This document shows positions 1-8,312 of a stretch of DNA of 21,580 bases, in pieces. Below the pieces are notes generated by a model, which worked only from the letters and a program-made list of their open reading frames with translations, searched no databases and was not told the origin of the DNA. Made by a program: the position numbers and the translations under genes. Source of the DNA: UBA8438 sp963934795 (lineage in GTDB: Bacteria > Acidobacteriota > Vicinamibacteria > Vicinamibacterales > UBA8438); assembly GCA_963934795.1 (NCBI GenBank), contig CAWWAF010000064.1, forward strand, positions 1-21,580, given 5' to 3'. Each line of letters opens with the position of its first letter. Within the stretch, counting starts at the first letter, position 1.

Positions 1-114
1 GGCAACTACGCCATCGAGAACATTCTCCGCGGACTCCGCACCCTCGACGGCACGCCCCGCGAGCCGACGGCGGAGCCTGGCGTCATCTGCACCGATTGTG
101 AGCGGGACCGGTGA
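1..114 (+). CDS. C-terminal fragment of an unrecognised protein
   Basis: Frame 1 is open from the window edge to a TGA at 112-114 and encodes the last 37 residues of a protein whose start lies outside the window. The visible tail contains an amphipathic stretch (AIENILRGLRTLDG) and a CxxC pair (CTDC) six residues from the end. The composition and GC-rich third positions look coding. I do not recognise the family. The tail loosely resembles the ends of several cytoplasmic enzymes, but that is too weak for a call. The gap of 146 bases to the next start shows no clear terminator. Confidence 0.55.
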   Translation, partial: GNYAIENILRGLRTLDGTPREPTAEPGVICTDCERDR

Positions 115-260
115 GGTAACGAGCCACGGACAGACACGCCGGATCGTCGCGTCTGACGGTGCTCCACCGTACGCGAACGGCGGTCGCGCGATTGGCTAAG
201 CCAGCCGTGCGGCGCCGTTCGACCTATCGCGCGATACGATCCCCCTGGGAGCAAGAAGAC

Positions 261-719
261 GTGAGCCTCAAGGACGAGTTCGATGACGAGTTAAAAGATG
301 CGATGCGGACCCGTGACCGCAATCGCGTCGATGTCGTACGCCAGATCCTCACGGAGGTCGGCCGGGCGTTGAAGGCGCCCGGGTTCTCGGGTGAGGCGGA
401 CGACGAGCTATACCGGGCGACTATCGCGAGCTACGCCAAGAAGATGGGCAAAGCGCTCGTGGAGTATGAGGGCTTCGGCGAGCGAGGTGCCGAAGCAGCC
501 GCCAAGTTGCGCTTCGAAGTGGCATATCTGAGTCGGTGGCTCCCGAAAGCTGTCTCGGAGGAGGGCGTGGCCGCTTTCGTCGAGACCACGGTGCAGAAAT
601 TAGGCGCCAACGGTCTCAAGGACGTGGGCCGGGTGATGGGCGCCCTCATGAAAGCGCACCCAGGAATCGACGGTGCTATCGCAAGCCGGTTGGTGCGCAC
701 CCGCCTGACAACGGATTGA
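261..719 (+). CDS. yqeY: GatB/YqeY domain-containing protein
   Basis: A 152-residue cytoplasmic protein with the typical YqeY length and pattern: N-terminal LKDEFDDELKDAMRTRD, then VDVVRQILTEVGRALK, KKMGKALVEYEGFGERG and RFEVAYLSRWLPKAVSEEGV, ending in KDVGRVMGALMKAHPGIDGAIASRLV. The last segment is the YqeY/GatB-tail helical domain, which in GatB contacts tRNA; the role of free-standing YqeY is not settled. I chose the GTG at 261 over the upstream ATG at 159 because homology begins right after it, a GGGAG lies about 9 bases upstream, and the intervening 34 codons (Arg-rich) look like non-coding shadow. It is convergent with the DUF6265 gene. Confidence 0.88.
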   Translation: MSLKDEFDDELKDAMRTRDRNRVDVVRQILTEVGRALKAPGFSGEADDELYRATIASYAKKMGKALVEYEGFGERGAEAAAKLRFEVAYLSRWLPKAVSEEGVAAFVETTVQKLGANGLKDVGRVMGALMKAHPGIDGAIASRLVRTRLTTD

Positions 720-801
720 ACGCCTGACGCGAAGGTGGCAGCTCCCGTCGACCTGTTCACCCTGCCGCCGCCGTAGAATTTCGCGCCAACCCCACGGACC
801 T

Positions 802-825
802 CACTAGCCGCAGACGGCGCTAGTG
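802..825. terminator. Inverted repeat between convergent genes (possible bidirectional terminator)
   Basis: CACTAGC at 802-808 and GCTAGTG at 819-825 are perfect 7-base complements around a 10-base loop. The repeat covers the stop codon of the minus-strand DUF6265 gene and lies about 83 bases past the end of yqeY. There is no T-run on either side, so intrinsic termination is only a possibility. Confidence 0.35.
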
Positions 826-1293
826 GCCCGACTGTCGAGTGAGAGGAATGTCAAACTCACCTTGGCCCGTCTTGACCGAAATGGTGAATGTATCACCGGC
901 GAGGCTGTAACTGAGCTCGTCCAGGCCTGCGACCTCGCCGTTGTTCTTGAAGCTAACCTTGTTCTCGCCAATTGCGGTCAGATCCATGACCTGAAAGCCA
1001 TCGTACCGCGCATCCATGCCAGGATTCCACTGTTTGAGTCGAAGCACCAGGGAATCGCCCACCTCCTCGACGACTATGAACTCCATCATATTCATGGCGC
1101 CATCTCGACCCATTCCGCGGACGAGAGAGGCGATGGAGCCGCCCTTGGGCTCGGCCCAATTCTCTTCGAGCGTGGCGCTGCTGTAGTGCCCGGTCATCCA
1201 GGCCAGATCGGTGACTTTGGCGGTGGGGCCCTGAGCAAACGCGGGAACGGACACCAACAGGACGACAGCAGAGGAGATGATCAGACGCCGCAT
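820..1293 (-). CDS. Secreted DUF6265-family protein
   Basis: A 157-residue protein with a clear signal peptide (MRRLIISSAVVLLVSVPAFA, likely cleaved before QGP at residue 21). The mature part carries the DUF6265 hallmarks near its start: DLAWMTGHY (about residues 29-37), EENWAEPKGGS (43-53) and a MGRDG-like turn, followed by a beta-rich body with MMEFIVVEE and RLKQW, ending with FDIPLTR. This is a small lipocalin-like beta protein of unknown function, exported to the periplasm or outside. The ATG at 1293 is preferred to an ATG 18 codons upstream because it begins the signal peptide and follows AAGGGAAG at a suitable distance. It lies 128 bases downstream of the DUF1552 gene on the same strand, so it may be separately transcribed. 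Confidence 0.8.
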   Translation of the reverse strand: MRRLIISSAVVLLVSVPAFAQGPTAKVTDLAWMTGHYSSATLEENWAEPKGGSIASLVRGMGRDGAMNMMEFIVVEEVGDSLVLRLKQWNPGMDARYDGFQVMDLTAIGENKVSFKNNGEVAGLDELSYSLAGDTFTISVKTGQGEFDIPLTRQSGH

Positions 1294-1400
1294 GGCACTT
1301 CCCTTCACAATAGAGGAACGAGAGGACATCTGGCGCAACCTTACCATGGGCCTGTCTGGGGTTGAGGTACGAGGAACACGCTCGTGACCTCCCGACTGAG

Positions 1401-1413
1401 GCTCCCCCGGAGC
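1401..1413. repeat. Short inverted repeat downstream of the DUF1552 gene
   Basis: GCTCC, three C and GGAGC form a 5-base-pair, 3-base-loop hairpin 9 bases beyond the DUF1552 stop. It could mark the end of the ankyrin/DUF1592/DUF1552 transcript, but the stem is short and lacks a T-run. Confidence 0.2.
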
Positions 1414-1421
1414 GCTACCGA

Positions 1422-2753
1422 TTAGAGCCCCGACAACAGCGGCAGGTGCCCGGTGCTGTCCCCAAATGTCTCAACATTAACGCCGAACTTGTCCAAGAGA
1501 CCCACCGACAGATTCGCCAGCGGGGTGCCCTTCGGATACACCAAGTGGCGATTCCCGACGAGGCCGTTCTCTCGCCCGCCGATGACGACGACCGGCACAC
1601 TGTAGTTGTTGTGCGTATTGCCGTCGCTCATTCCCTTGCCGTACAGGACCACAGTGCTATCGAGCAGGTTCCCGTCACCGTCCGGAATCGACTGGAGCTT
1701 GTTCAGGTAGTACGCAAAGGTCTCAACGTGATAAGTGTTCAGTTTTGAGAAGTCTCTCATCTTCTCGGGGTTGTTGCCGTGGTGTGACATCGAGTGGTGT
1801 GCTTCGGGCAAGCCAATCTCGTTGTAGGCGCGATTGATGTTCTCGCGCGCCATCATGAAGGTTGTTACCCGCGTTACATCCGCCTGAAACGCCAGAACCT
1901 GCAAGTCGAACATCAGCTCGGCGTATTCCCTGAATGTGTCCGGCACGCCGACCGGTCGTTCCGGCAGATCGAAGTCGCTGTTGGTGGACTCGGCCCTGGC
2001 GATACGCAGTTCTACGTCTCGAATCGCGCCCAAATACTCGCCGAGCTTGTCCCGGTCTGACCCGCCGAGCTTGCCTGAGAGTGCCGCGATCTCCTGCGAC
2101 AGGCCATCTAGAATACTTCGGTCCTCCTGCACGCGGACCGCCCGCTCTTCGGCCGTGTCCCCGGTGCCAAACAGCCGTTCGAAGACGAACCGCGGGTTCG
2201 TTTCCGCCGGCAGTGGCATCGTGGGCGTCTTCCACGACAGCGAGTTCATGTAGGCGCACGCATAGCCGTGGTCGCAGGCGCCGACCACGTCGTTGCGATC
2301 CACCGAGACCTCCAAGGACGAGAGCTTCGAGTCGCGGCAGATGCGCTCAGCAATCAGCTGATCGATGGTCGTCCCTGCCTGCACATCGGCGCCTTCGGTT
2401 TGCTTTGGGTGGACCGAACTCATGAACGCCGGGGCGGCTCGAGGGTGCTGTCCTCCTGAGTCGCCCTGGTCCGTGGCCGGGAAGTTGTCCAGGCCGGTGA
2501 AGACGAGCGTCCGATTCCGGAATGGCTCGAGCGGCGTCAGCGTTGGCGAGAACTGGAACCCCGTACCCTCCGTCGGCGGCGTCCAATCGAACATATTGGC
2601 GCCATTGCCCACGTAAATAGCAGCAAACCGCGGGGTCCCCGGCGCCCTGGCCGACAGGGCTGGCACCATCGCGTCGAGAAACGGCAACGCCAGCGTGGCT
2701 CCGATGCCGCGCAGAAACGTCCGTCTGGGCAACGCCATTTTCGTGATCACCAT
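1422..2753 (-). CDS. DUF1552 domain-containing protein, Tat-exported
   Basis: A 443-residue protein with a Tat-like leader: PRRTFLRG at residues 9-16, then a hydrophobic run (IGATLALPFLDAMVPALSA). The body is a full DUF1552 domain: RFAAIYVGNGANM, FTGLDNFPATDQGDSGGQHPRA, SSLEVSVDRND, then AYNEIGLPEAHHSMSHHGN and VVLYGKGMSDGNTHNNYSVPVVVIGG. The late His- and Asp/Asn-rich motifs recall the DUF1501/sulfatase-like fold, so a metal-binding hydrolase is conceivable, but no activity is established. The ATG at 2753 follows GAGAGGG by 8 bases; the ATG at 2738 would also keep the twin arginine. It lies 47 bases after the DUF1592 gene. DUF1552 and DUF1592 proteins commonly occur side by side in Planctomycetes and Acidobacteriota. 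Confidence 0.9.
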   Translation of the reverse strand: MVITKMALPRRTFLRGIGATLALPFLDAMVPALSARAPGTPRFAAIYVGNGANMFDWTPPTEGTGFQFSPTLTPLEPFRNRTLVFTGLDNFPATDQGDSGGQHPRAAPAFMSSVHPKQTEGADVQAGTTIDQLIAERICRDSKLSSLEVSVDRNDVVGACDHGYACAYMNSLSWKTPTMPLPAETNPRFVFERLFGTGDTAEERAVRVQEDRSILDGLSQEIAALSGKLGGSDRDKLGEYLGAIRDVELRIARAESTNSDFDLPERPVGVPDTFREYAELMFDLQVLAFQADVTRVTTFMMARENINRAYNEIGLPEAHHSMSHHGNNPEKMRDFSKLNTYHVETFAYYLNKLQSIPDGDGNLLDSTVVLYGKGMSDGNTHNNYSVPVVVIGGRENGLVGNRHLVYPKGTPLANLSVGLLDKFGVNVETFGDSTGHLPLLSGL

Positions 2754-2800
2754 GGACAACACCCTCTCATGTTTCGGCACGCGCGCAGGGGTTCGCGTGC

Positions 2801-5266
2801 CTAGTTCGTCGACTCCTGGGCCATCCGCATCTGAAACGGCGTGCTACCCACTATGCTCTGGACCAGCGACTCAAACGCGTGGTTGTCGGTCGCAGCCGCT
2901 CGTTTGACCTGCCGTACCACCGGCGCGTCGGTCGGCTCCAAGCCTCTTCCGAGCGCGTAGGTCAGCAACCGGTCAATCACGGTGGTGAGGAAATCGTCCG
3001 AGTGACTCAGCAACACCGCACGCAGCTCCGACGGGCCGTCGAAGGTCGTGCCATCGGGGAACCTGGCCGAGGGGTCAATCGGTAGTCCGGACGGATACAA
3101 CTCCCTCCACTCACCGATGGCGTCGAAGTTCTCGAGCGCGAATCCGAGCTGGTCCATCTGCGCATGACAACTGGCGCACACCGGGTTCGCCCGATGCGCT
3201 TCCATTTGCTCGCGCATCGGGAGCACCTTGCGCGGGTCTCTGCCCTCTTCAAGATCCGGCACGTCCGGGGGTGGTGGCGGTGGCGGTGCCCCCAAGATGT
3301 TATCCAGGATCCACTTGCCTCGAATAACTGGTGACGTACGATTCGCACGCGACGTACCGGTGAGAATGGAGCCCTGGCCCAGCAATCCGCGACGCACACT
3401 GTCGACAGGCAACGACACCCGCCGAAAGCGTTCCCCGCGGACCCCTGCAATTCCGTAGTGGGTCGCCAGACGTTCATTCAGAAAGGTGTAGTCCGCATCT
3501 AGCAAGTCGAGCACGCTGCGGTTCTCACGGATGATGCTGCCAAAGAACAGCTGCGTCTCGCGCTCGAACGCGGTGCGGAGCGCGTCGTCAAAGTGGAACA
3601 GCAACTCCGGACTCGGCTGCAGAGCCGCGACGTTGCGGATGTGCAGCCACTGGCCGGCAAAGTTATCGACCAGCGCCTGCGAGCGCGGGTCCGCCAGCAT
3701 GCGACGCACCTGATGTTCCAGCACCTCCGGTTCGTGCAACACCTCCTGCACGGCGACGTTCACCAATTCATCGTCCGGGATACTGCTCCACAGAAAGAAA
3801 GACAGCCGGGACGCCAGCTCAAGGTCCGAGATGCGATAGGCCGTATCGGACGCGACCGACGGCGGCTGGTCCTCGAAACGGAACAGAAAGTTGGGACTGA
3901 CCAGGATGCCGCGAACCGCCAGTTCGATGCCCGCCTCGAACCCCCCTGTGCGCGCCCCGTCGCGATACAGAGATAGCGGTATCTCGATATCCGCGTCTGT
4001 CACCGGGCGTCGATAGGCCCTGCGCGCCAACGCGGTGAGGATGGTCTGCGCGCAGGCCGTTTCGCCGGCCGAACCTGGTTGCGGCGCGCAGACGAGCACA
4101 CGCCGACGACTGGGCGAGTCGCTGATGGACGCGGCTCGTACCGAGGGCGCGGTAATCGTCACACTCGAAATAGCCGGCTCACCATTGCCCGCTCGGTACG
4201 GATCGCGGCGTAACCCGGGGTCGAAGAGGTCTTCGACATAGGCCGAGGTCTTCGCAGCGAAATACACCTGCACCTGATGCGAGCCGGCCTGCACCGGCAC
4301 CTCGAACCGTAAGCTGTCAAGAATGCCAGCGATTCTGGCATCTCCGCGGAGCCCCTCCAGCGCGGCCCCGCCCACCGTGCCGGTCCACACCAGGACCCCG
4401 TCGAGACTGACGTCAAGCCGATGGGGCTCACTGGTGACCCCCATGAACCCGCCGTCGACGCCGCCCTCTCGTGGACGCATCTCGAAACGGTAGTCCCCGT
4501 CCACCGGGAAGTAGTAGCGAAAGACGGCACCTCCACGCGACCCAAACGGCAGTTCGTCGCTCAAGCGCGCCCCCTGATCACGATCGGTGGGCACCAGGAT
4601 GGTCTCTGGCGGTGGCGATCCCCGCAGCCGCCCTAATGCCATTTTGCTGATCTTCGCGGCGGCGCCCAGATACCGTTCGGTCAACGCCGACGACAGCGTC
4701 AGAGCATCCGCATTGTTGTCGAACCCATAGGCGGCATTGTCGGCCGGCAGCAGCGAGGCGTCCACGTCCACCGCGAGCAGGTCGCGCACGGCGTTGCGGT
4801 ATTCGGATCGGTTCAGCCGATGCAGCGTGGGGCGACCCGGATTGGGCCGTTCACGCGAGGCGCGATCAAGCTCCGCCTCCAACCAGGTGGCCACCGCATC
4901 GGACGTCGCGGCGTCGGGACGCGGGCGTCCGGCGGGAGGCATCGCCCCAGTGCGTATCTTGCGCACCACCTGTTCCCACACGTCCACGCGCGCGGCCACG
5001 TGCGCCAGGTCCAAGGTATCCAGCGCCAGTCCGCCAATCCGGGCGCGCTCGTTGTGGCACGCGAAACAGTACTGCCGTAACACTTGCGCCGTCGGTTCGG
5101 CCGTCTCGATGCCTCCCCCTGGCTGGACAACAAGCCCGGGGGGAGGCATGGGCGCCGGCAGGGCGGCTAGACCAGCCGCGCGCATCGGCGCGCCAGAGAA
5201 GGACGCTACGACGAGACCGACGAGGCCGACCAAGCCAACGAGCGACGCCCCTCGGCGATCCATCAT
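2801..5266 (-). CDS. DUF1592-family multidomain protein with two CxxCH haem motifs
   Basis: An 821-residue exported protein. It starts with a Val-Gly-Leu-rich hydrophobic segment (about residues 9-25), then a cytochrome-c-like region with CFACH at 67-71 and MPP further on as a possible axial-Met region. A DUF1587-like segment follows (HRLNRSEYRNAVRDLL, YGFDNNADAL). Next comes a jelly-roll-like insert (YYFPVDGDYRFEMRP), then DUF1595/DUF1592/DUF1588 regions (LARRAYRRPVTDADI, RLSFFLWSSIPDDEL, DADYTFLNERLATHYGI) and a DUF1585-like end with a second CASCH at 697-701 and FDAIGEWRE. This matches the full DUF1587-1595-1592-1588-1585 architecture. The function is unknown; covalent haem binding is inferred from the motifs. 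The ATG at 5266 overlaps the ankyrin stop by 4 bases (ATGA), implying translational coupling. Confidence 0.9.
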   Translation of the reverse strand: MMDRRGASLVGLVGLVGLVVASFSGAPMRAAGLAALPAPMPPPGLVVQPGGGIETAEPTAQVLRQYCFACHNERARIGGLALDTLDLAHVAARVDVWEQVVRKIRTGAMPPAGRPRPDAATSDAVATWLEAELDRASRERPNPGRPTLHRLNRSEYRNAVRDLLAVDVDASLLPADNAAYGFDNNADALTLSSALTERYLGAAAKISKMALGRLRGSPPPETILVPTDRDQGARLSDELPFGSRGGAVFRYYFPVDGDYRFEMRPREGGVDGGFMGVTSEPHRLDVSLDGVLVWTGTVGGAALEGLRGDARIAGILDSLRFEVPVQAGSHQVQVYFAAKTSAYVEDLFDPGLRRDPYRAGNGEPAISSVTITAPSVRAASISDSPSRRRVLVCAPQPGSAGETACAQTILTALARRAYRRPVTDADIEIPLSLYRDGARTGGFEAGIELAVRGILVSPNFLFRFEDQPPSVASDTAYRISDLELASRLSFFLWSSIPDDELVNVAVQEVLHEPEVLEHQVRRMLADPRSQALVDNFAGQWLHIRNVAALQPSPELLFHFDDALRTAFERETQLFFGSIIRENRSVLDLLDADYTFLNERLATHYGIAGVRGERFRRVSLPVDSVRRGLLGQGSILTGTSRANRTSPVIRGKWILDNILGAPPPPPPPDVPDLEEGRDPRKVLPMREQMEAHRANPVCASCHAQMDQLGFALENFDAIGEWRELYPSGLPIDPSARFPDGTTFDGPSELRAVLLSHSDDFLTTVIDRLLTYALGRGLEPTDAPVVRQVKRAAATDNHAFESLVQSIVGSTPFQMRMAQESTN

Positions 5267-6849
5267 TTCCGCACCGCCCCCTCCGGAATAGCGGCCGCAC
5301 ACGGTGCTGGGCACGGAATCTCTCTGGCCCCCAGAGCTCGAAGCAATACCGCCGTGTGAGGGTGTGCGGCAAACGAGTTGCCGTACTCAACGCCGTCGGC
5401 CACCCGCAATGGCGTGCGACCGTCCTTGGCCACCACGTCGAGCTCCGCGCCCCGATCAAACAGATACTGGACAACCGAATTGGCGCCCCGGTAGGCCGCC
5501 GCGTGCATCGCCGTCTCACCGACATCGCTCACAACATCAACATCGGCGGCGTGCTCTTCGACAAGCAACCTGACGGCCTCGAGTACTTGCTCCTCGCTCG
5601 CGCGGTCCTGGTTCGATGCCCAGGAGATGCCGGCCGCCGCCATCAGGGGTGTGGTGTTGTCAACTGTGTTGATGGTCGGGTCTGCTCCGTGCTCGATCAG
5701 CAACCGCATGACCTCAACATCCGCTGCCTTGGCGGCGAGCATCAACGCTGTGGCGCCGGTCATGTGCCGGCGATACCGAGCGCCAGACCATCGAGGCTCT
5801 TCCTGCGTGTTGCGTCCGTTGACGTCTGCTCCGTGCGCCAGCAATGCCTTAATCACACGCACTCGGTCGAGGTTCACGATGATGAATTGGTCGCTGATGT
5901 GCCAGTTCGCCACGTGCACGGCGGCCTGCAATGGCCGGCCAAAAATGTTCCCTCTCGGCACCGTCTCGGAGTCGCGCTCGCTGTAGCCGATGCGCCGGAA
6001 CTCAAGGGGCATCGGCTGGGCGCGGACACCCTGGACCGTCAACCGCGTCGACCCTCCCTCGACATTGGGGTTGGCGCCCTCCGCGAGCAGCCGGTCGACG
6101 AGTTCTTCGTGCCCATTGATCACCGCAATAAGCAGTGGGGTCGCGCCGTCCGGACGCCGCTCCTTCGCGTCAGCCCCGGCCGTGAGCAAGGCCCCAACCG
6201 CCTCCAGGCTGCCCTTGCGCGTGGCGAACATCAGCGGCGTCGTACCACTGTTGGAACGGGCCTGGACCTCGGCGCCGTGATCGATCAGCCTCTGGAGCAC
6301 GTCGGCATGCCCCTCGGTCGCCGCCCACATGAGCGCCGACTGCCCGTTCCAGGTTTCCGTCGCGTTGATGTCGGCGCCACCGGTGAGGAGCATTTGGACC
6401 GCATCAACCTGTCCAGATCGGGCCGCCAGCATCAGCGGCGTCTCCCCCGCGTTCACCGTGTGCCGCGAATCGTTTGGATCGGCGCCGGCGGTGACCAGGC
6501 GTCCAACGATCGCGGCTGTACCGTTCCGAGCGGCGAGCGCCAGCGGTGTCACGCCGTACTCGTTCTGCACGTTCACGTTCGCACCGGCCTCGATCAACAA
6601 CGCCACCGTGTCCGCGTCGTCCAGGTACGCGGCCCAGTGCAGAGCCGTTGCACCGTCGGCTTGGGCGGCATCGACATCTATCTGACTCTCGAGCAGCGAG
6701 TGCACCGCGGCGGTATCCCCGCGCTGCACGGCGTCAGCGAGCGCTCCAGTATTGCCGGCGGCTCCCACGCCGCTTGCCGCCGCGCCGACAACCGCCACGA
6801 GCAGTGCCGTCTCGACCGTGCGTCCAGACAAAAGGCGAACTCGGATCAT
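5263..6849 (-). CDS. Secreted ankyrin-repeat protein
   Basis: A 528-residue protein with an N-terminal hydrophobic signal segment (about residues 14-31, ending GVGAAG) followed by ankyrin repeats of the usual 33-residue spacing. Repeat signatures include DGATALHWAAYLDDADTVAL, EYGVTPLALAARNGT, AGETPLMLAARSGQ, NGQSALMWAATEGH, SGTTPLMFATRKGS and DGATPLLIAVINGH. A non-repeat insert follows (about 260-330, containing VPRGNIFGRPLQAA), then TGATALMLAAKAAD, DNTTPLMAAAG, VGETAMHAAAYRG and DGRTPLRVADG. Ankyrin arrays bind other proteins. As the first gene of an operon with DUF1592 and DUF1552, its partners are probably those exported proteins. The ATG at 6849 has AGGGA about 6 bases upstream. The short divergent spacer (75 bases) to the exonuclease gene must hold the promoters of both. 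Confidence 0.92.
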   Translation of the reverse strand: MIRVRLLSGRTVETALLVAVVGAAASGVGAAGNTGALADAVQRGDTAAVHSLLESQIDVDAAQADGATALHWAAYLDDADTVALLIEAGANVNVQNEYGVTPLALAARNGTAAIVGRLVTAGADPNDSRHTVNAGETPLMLAARSGQVDAVQMLLTGGADINATETWNGQSALMWAATEGHADVLQRLIDHGAEVQARSNSGTTPLMFATRKGSLEAVGALLTAGADAKERRPDGATPLLIAVINGHEELVDRLLAEGANPNVEGGSTRLTVQGVRAQPMPLEFRRIGYSERDSETVPRGNIFGRPLQAAVHVANWHISDQFIIVNLDRVRVIKALLAHGADVNGRNTQEEPRWSGARYRRHMTGATALMLAAKAADVEVMRLLIEHGADPTINTVDNTTPLMAAAGISWASNQDRASEEQVLEAVRLLVEEHAADVDVVSDVGETAMHAAAYRGANSVVQYLFDRGAELDVVAKDGRTPLRVADGVEYGNSFAAHPHTAVLLRALGAREIPCPAPCAAAIPEGAVRK

Positions 6850-6924
6850 GAATGTCCCTGAGACCTCGAATCCTACTATGCCCAGAGTCTCGGGCGAAGT
6901 GCGATAAGCTTCCGGCCGGAATCA

Positions 6925-7770
6925 ATGAATCTCGAACCGCTCGCGCGGCAACTGGCCGCCCGCCTCCCCCTGACCCGTCCACTCGTGTGCGTCGACCTGG
7001 AAGCCACCGGCGTCTGGCCCGGACAGGACCGCATTGTCCAGATAGCTGCCGCCACCATCTTCCCCGACGGCCGCGTGTCCACATGGTCCTCGCTCGTCAA
7101 TCCTGAACGACCGATGCCCGCCGACGCCGAGGCCATTCACGGCATCAGCGATGCGATGGTCGCGTCGGCGCCGACCTTCGCGCAACTGGCCGAGACGGTC
7201 AGCACCCTGCTCGCCGATTGTGACCTGACGGGCTACAACGTTGAGCGCTACGACCGCCGATTGCTGGCGGCTGAGTTTCGCCGAGCAGGGAAGGCAGACC
7301 CGATGGCCGGCGCCCGCGTCATCGACGCCTACACCATCTTCGCCCGACGGGAACCGCGCAGCCTGGACGCTGCGCTGCGTTTCTACGGTGTGGAACAGGC
7401 TGAGACGCCTCGACAGGCGCATGACGCCAGAAGTGATGTCGAGGCCACCGTCGCGGTCCTGGCGGCGCAACTGCAAACCTACGACGACCTACCGCGGACC
7501 GTCGACGACATCCACGCATGGCTCTACCCGTCCGACCCCAATCGCATCGACGCCGACGGAAAACTCGTATGGCGGGACGGGGTTGCAACCGTCGCGTTCG
7601 GGGCACAGGCAGGCACCGCCCTGACGGCGCTGGCGGCCAACGACCGCAGCTTTCTGGAGTGGGTACTGCGAAAGAATTTCTCGCCCGAGGTCAAGGCCAT
7701 CGTCGAGGCAGCGCTTGAGGGACGATTCCCTATCCGGGGCGACGCCGCGTCGGGATCAACACGCGCCTAG
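6925..7770 (+). CDS. DEDDh-type 3'-5' exonuclease domain protein
   Basis: A 281-residue cytoplasmic protein of the DnaQ/ribonuclease T superfamily. All catalytic positions are visible: D24 and E26 in Exo I (VDLEATG), D110 in Exo II (GYNVERYDRRLL), H166 and D171 in Exo III (HDARSDVEAT). The family removes nucleotides from 3' ends with two metal ions. After about residue 190 there is a C-terminal extension (DAWLYP-like IHAWLYPSDPN, LEWVLRKNFSPEVKAIVEAAL). This resembles the tail found in many bacterial stand-alone exonucleases that are annotated only as exonuclease-domain proteins, so it need not be the Pol III epsilon subunit. The start has only a weak purine tract upstream (GGCCGGA). Confidence 0.88.
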   Translation: MNLEPLARQLAARLPLTRPLVCVDLEATGVWPGQDRIVQIAAATIFPDGRVSTWSSLVNPERPMPADAEAIHGISDAMVASAPTFAQLAETVSTLLADCDLTGYNVERYDRRLLAAEFRRAGKADPMAGARVIDAYTIFARREPRSLDAALRFYGVEQAETPRQAHDARSDVEATVAVLAAQLQTYDDLPRTVDDIHAWLYPSDPNRIDADGKLVWRDGVATVAFGAQAGTALTALAANDRSFLEWVLRKNFSPEVKAIVEAALEGRFPIRGDAASGSTRA

Positions 7771-7801
7771 TGGACCCCTCGCAGCGAACCCGAGGGCGGT
7801 T

Positions 7802-7825
7802 CCAGCGCCGGGCCACCGGCGCTGG
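7802..7825. terminator. Strong GC hairpin between convergent genes
   Basis: CCAGCGCCG at 7802-7810 and CGGCGCTGG at 7817-7825 are perfect 9-base complements with a 6-base loop (GGCCAC). It lies 31 bases after the exonuclease stop and 67 bases from the end of the oppositely oriented YCII gene, so it can serve both transcripts. No T-tract follows, which is common in high-GC genomes, so termination is likely but not proven. Confidence 0.5.
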
Positions 7826-7892
7826 GTCACGGAACGGATAATTCGACAATCACCCGCGTCCCCGTGTCCCAACGCCGCCGGGATCCTCCCGC

Positions 7893-8246
7893 TCAGGACT
7901 GCGCCGGCATCGCCATGAGGGGCACTATTTCGAGGGTGCCGTCCATGACCGTCAGATGCGGACAAGTGAGCGACAGCCGCTGCACAGCCTTGATGGTCTT
8001 GCCTTCCAGGATGCAGTAGCCGCCAACGTAGCTGGCGTGATTTCCCGCCCGCTTGGCCTTGACGTTTTTCGCCTTGCCCACGATCTGGACGGCCGCGGAA
8101 CTCTCCACGGGCGCGCCATCGACCAGGGCCCCGGCCTTGCCCAGCTTTTCCATGTAGGCGCCCCACTTCTTCATGAGGCTTTCATTTTGCTTGGGGGACA
8201 GCTTGCTGCCATCTCCCCCACGGTACAACACCAGGAACTTCGCCAT
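7893..8246 (-). CDS. YCII-related domain protein
   Basis: A 117-residue cytoplasmic protein with the alpha/beta dimeric fold pattern of YCII-related (YciI-like / PhnB-adjacent) proteins: MAKFLVLYRGG, a helical stretch (NESLMKKWGAYMEKLGKAGAL), then GAPVESSAAVQIVG and GGYCILEGKTIKAVQRL, ending in DGTLEIVPLM. The family has no agreed biochemical role. The ATG at 8246 is strongly supported by GAGGAG seven bases upstream, and homology begins at once; an ATG 39 codons further upstream would add unrelated sequence. It has its own predicted promoter and is convergent with the exonuclease gene. Confidence 0.82.
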   Translation of the reverse strand: MAKFLVLYRGGDGSKLSPKQNESLMKKWGAYMEKLGKAGALVDGAPVESSAAVQIVGKAKNVKAKRAGNHASYVGGYCILEGKTIKAVQRLSLTCPHLTVMDGTLEIVPLMAMPAQS

Positions 8247-8280
8247 GATCAATCTCCTCAAAATAGTGGACTGTGCGTGG

Positions 8281-8309
8281 AGTATAGCGGCATCGCGCGA
8301 GCTTGTCGC
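8281..8309 (-). promoter_or_regulatory. Predicted sigma-70-type promoter of the YCII-like gene
   Basis: Read on the minus strand, GCGACA (8304-8309) is followed after exactly 17 bases by TATACT (8281-8286). These match the consensus at 4 of 6 and 5 of 6 positions. Transcription would start near 8274, about 28 bases before the ATG and upstream of the GAGGAG ribosome site. Confidence 0.5.
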
Positions 8310-8312
8310 GCG
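8294..8312. repeat. Inverted repeat overlapping the YCII promoter
   Basis: CGCGCGA (8294-8300) and TCGCGCG (8306-8312) form a perfect 7-base inverted repeat with a 5-base gap. It covers the -35 element and part of the spacer of the predicted promoter, a position expected of a repressor operator. In a GC-rich genome chance CG palindromes are frequent. Confidence 0.3.

Noticed and set aside
823..1365. 180-codon plus-strand frame opposite the DUF6265 gene
   Set aside because: The minus strand has a signal peptide and DUF6265 motifs; the plus frame has neither a ribosome site nor a recognisable domain.
5356..6861. 501-codon open frame on the plus strand opposite the ankyrin gene
   Set aside because: The opposite strand carries clear ankyrin repeats; this frame is His/Arg-rich shadow that mirrors the repeats.
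6862..6893. GAGAC...GTCTC inverted repeat in the divergent ankyrin/exonuclease gap
   Set aside because: Only 5 base pairs with a wide gap; not distinguishable from chance.
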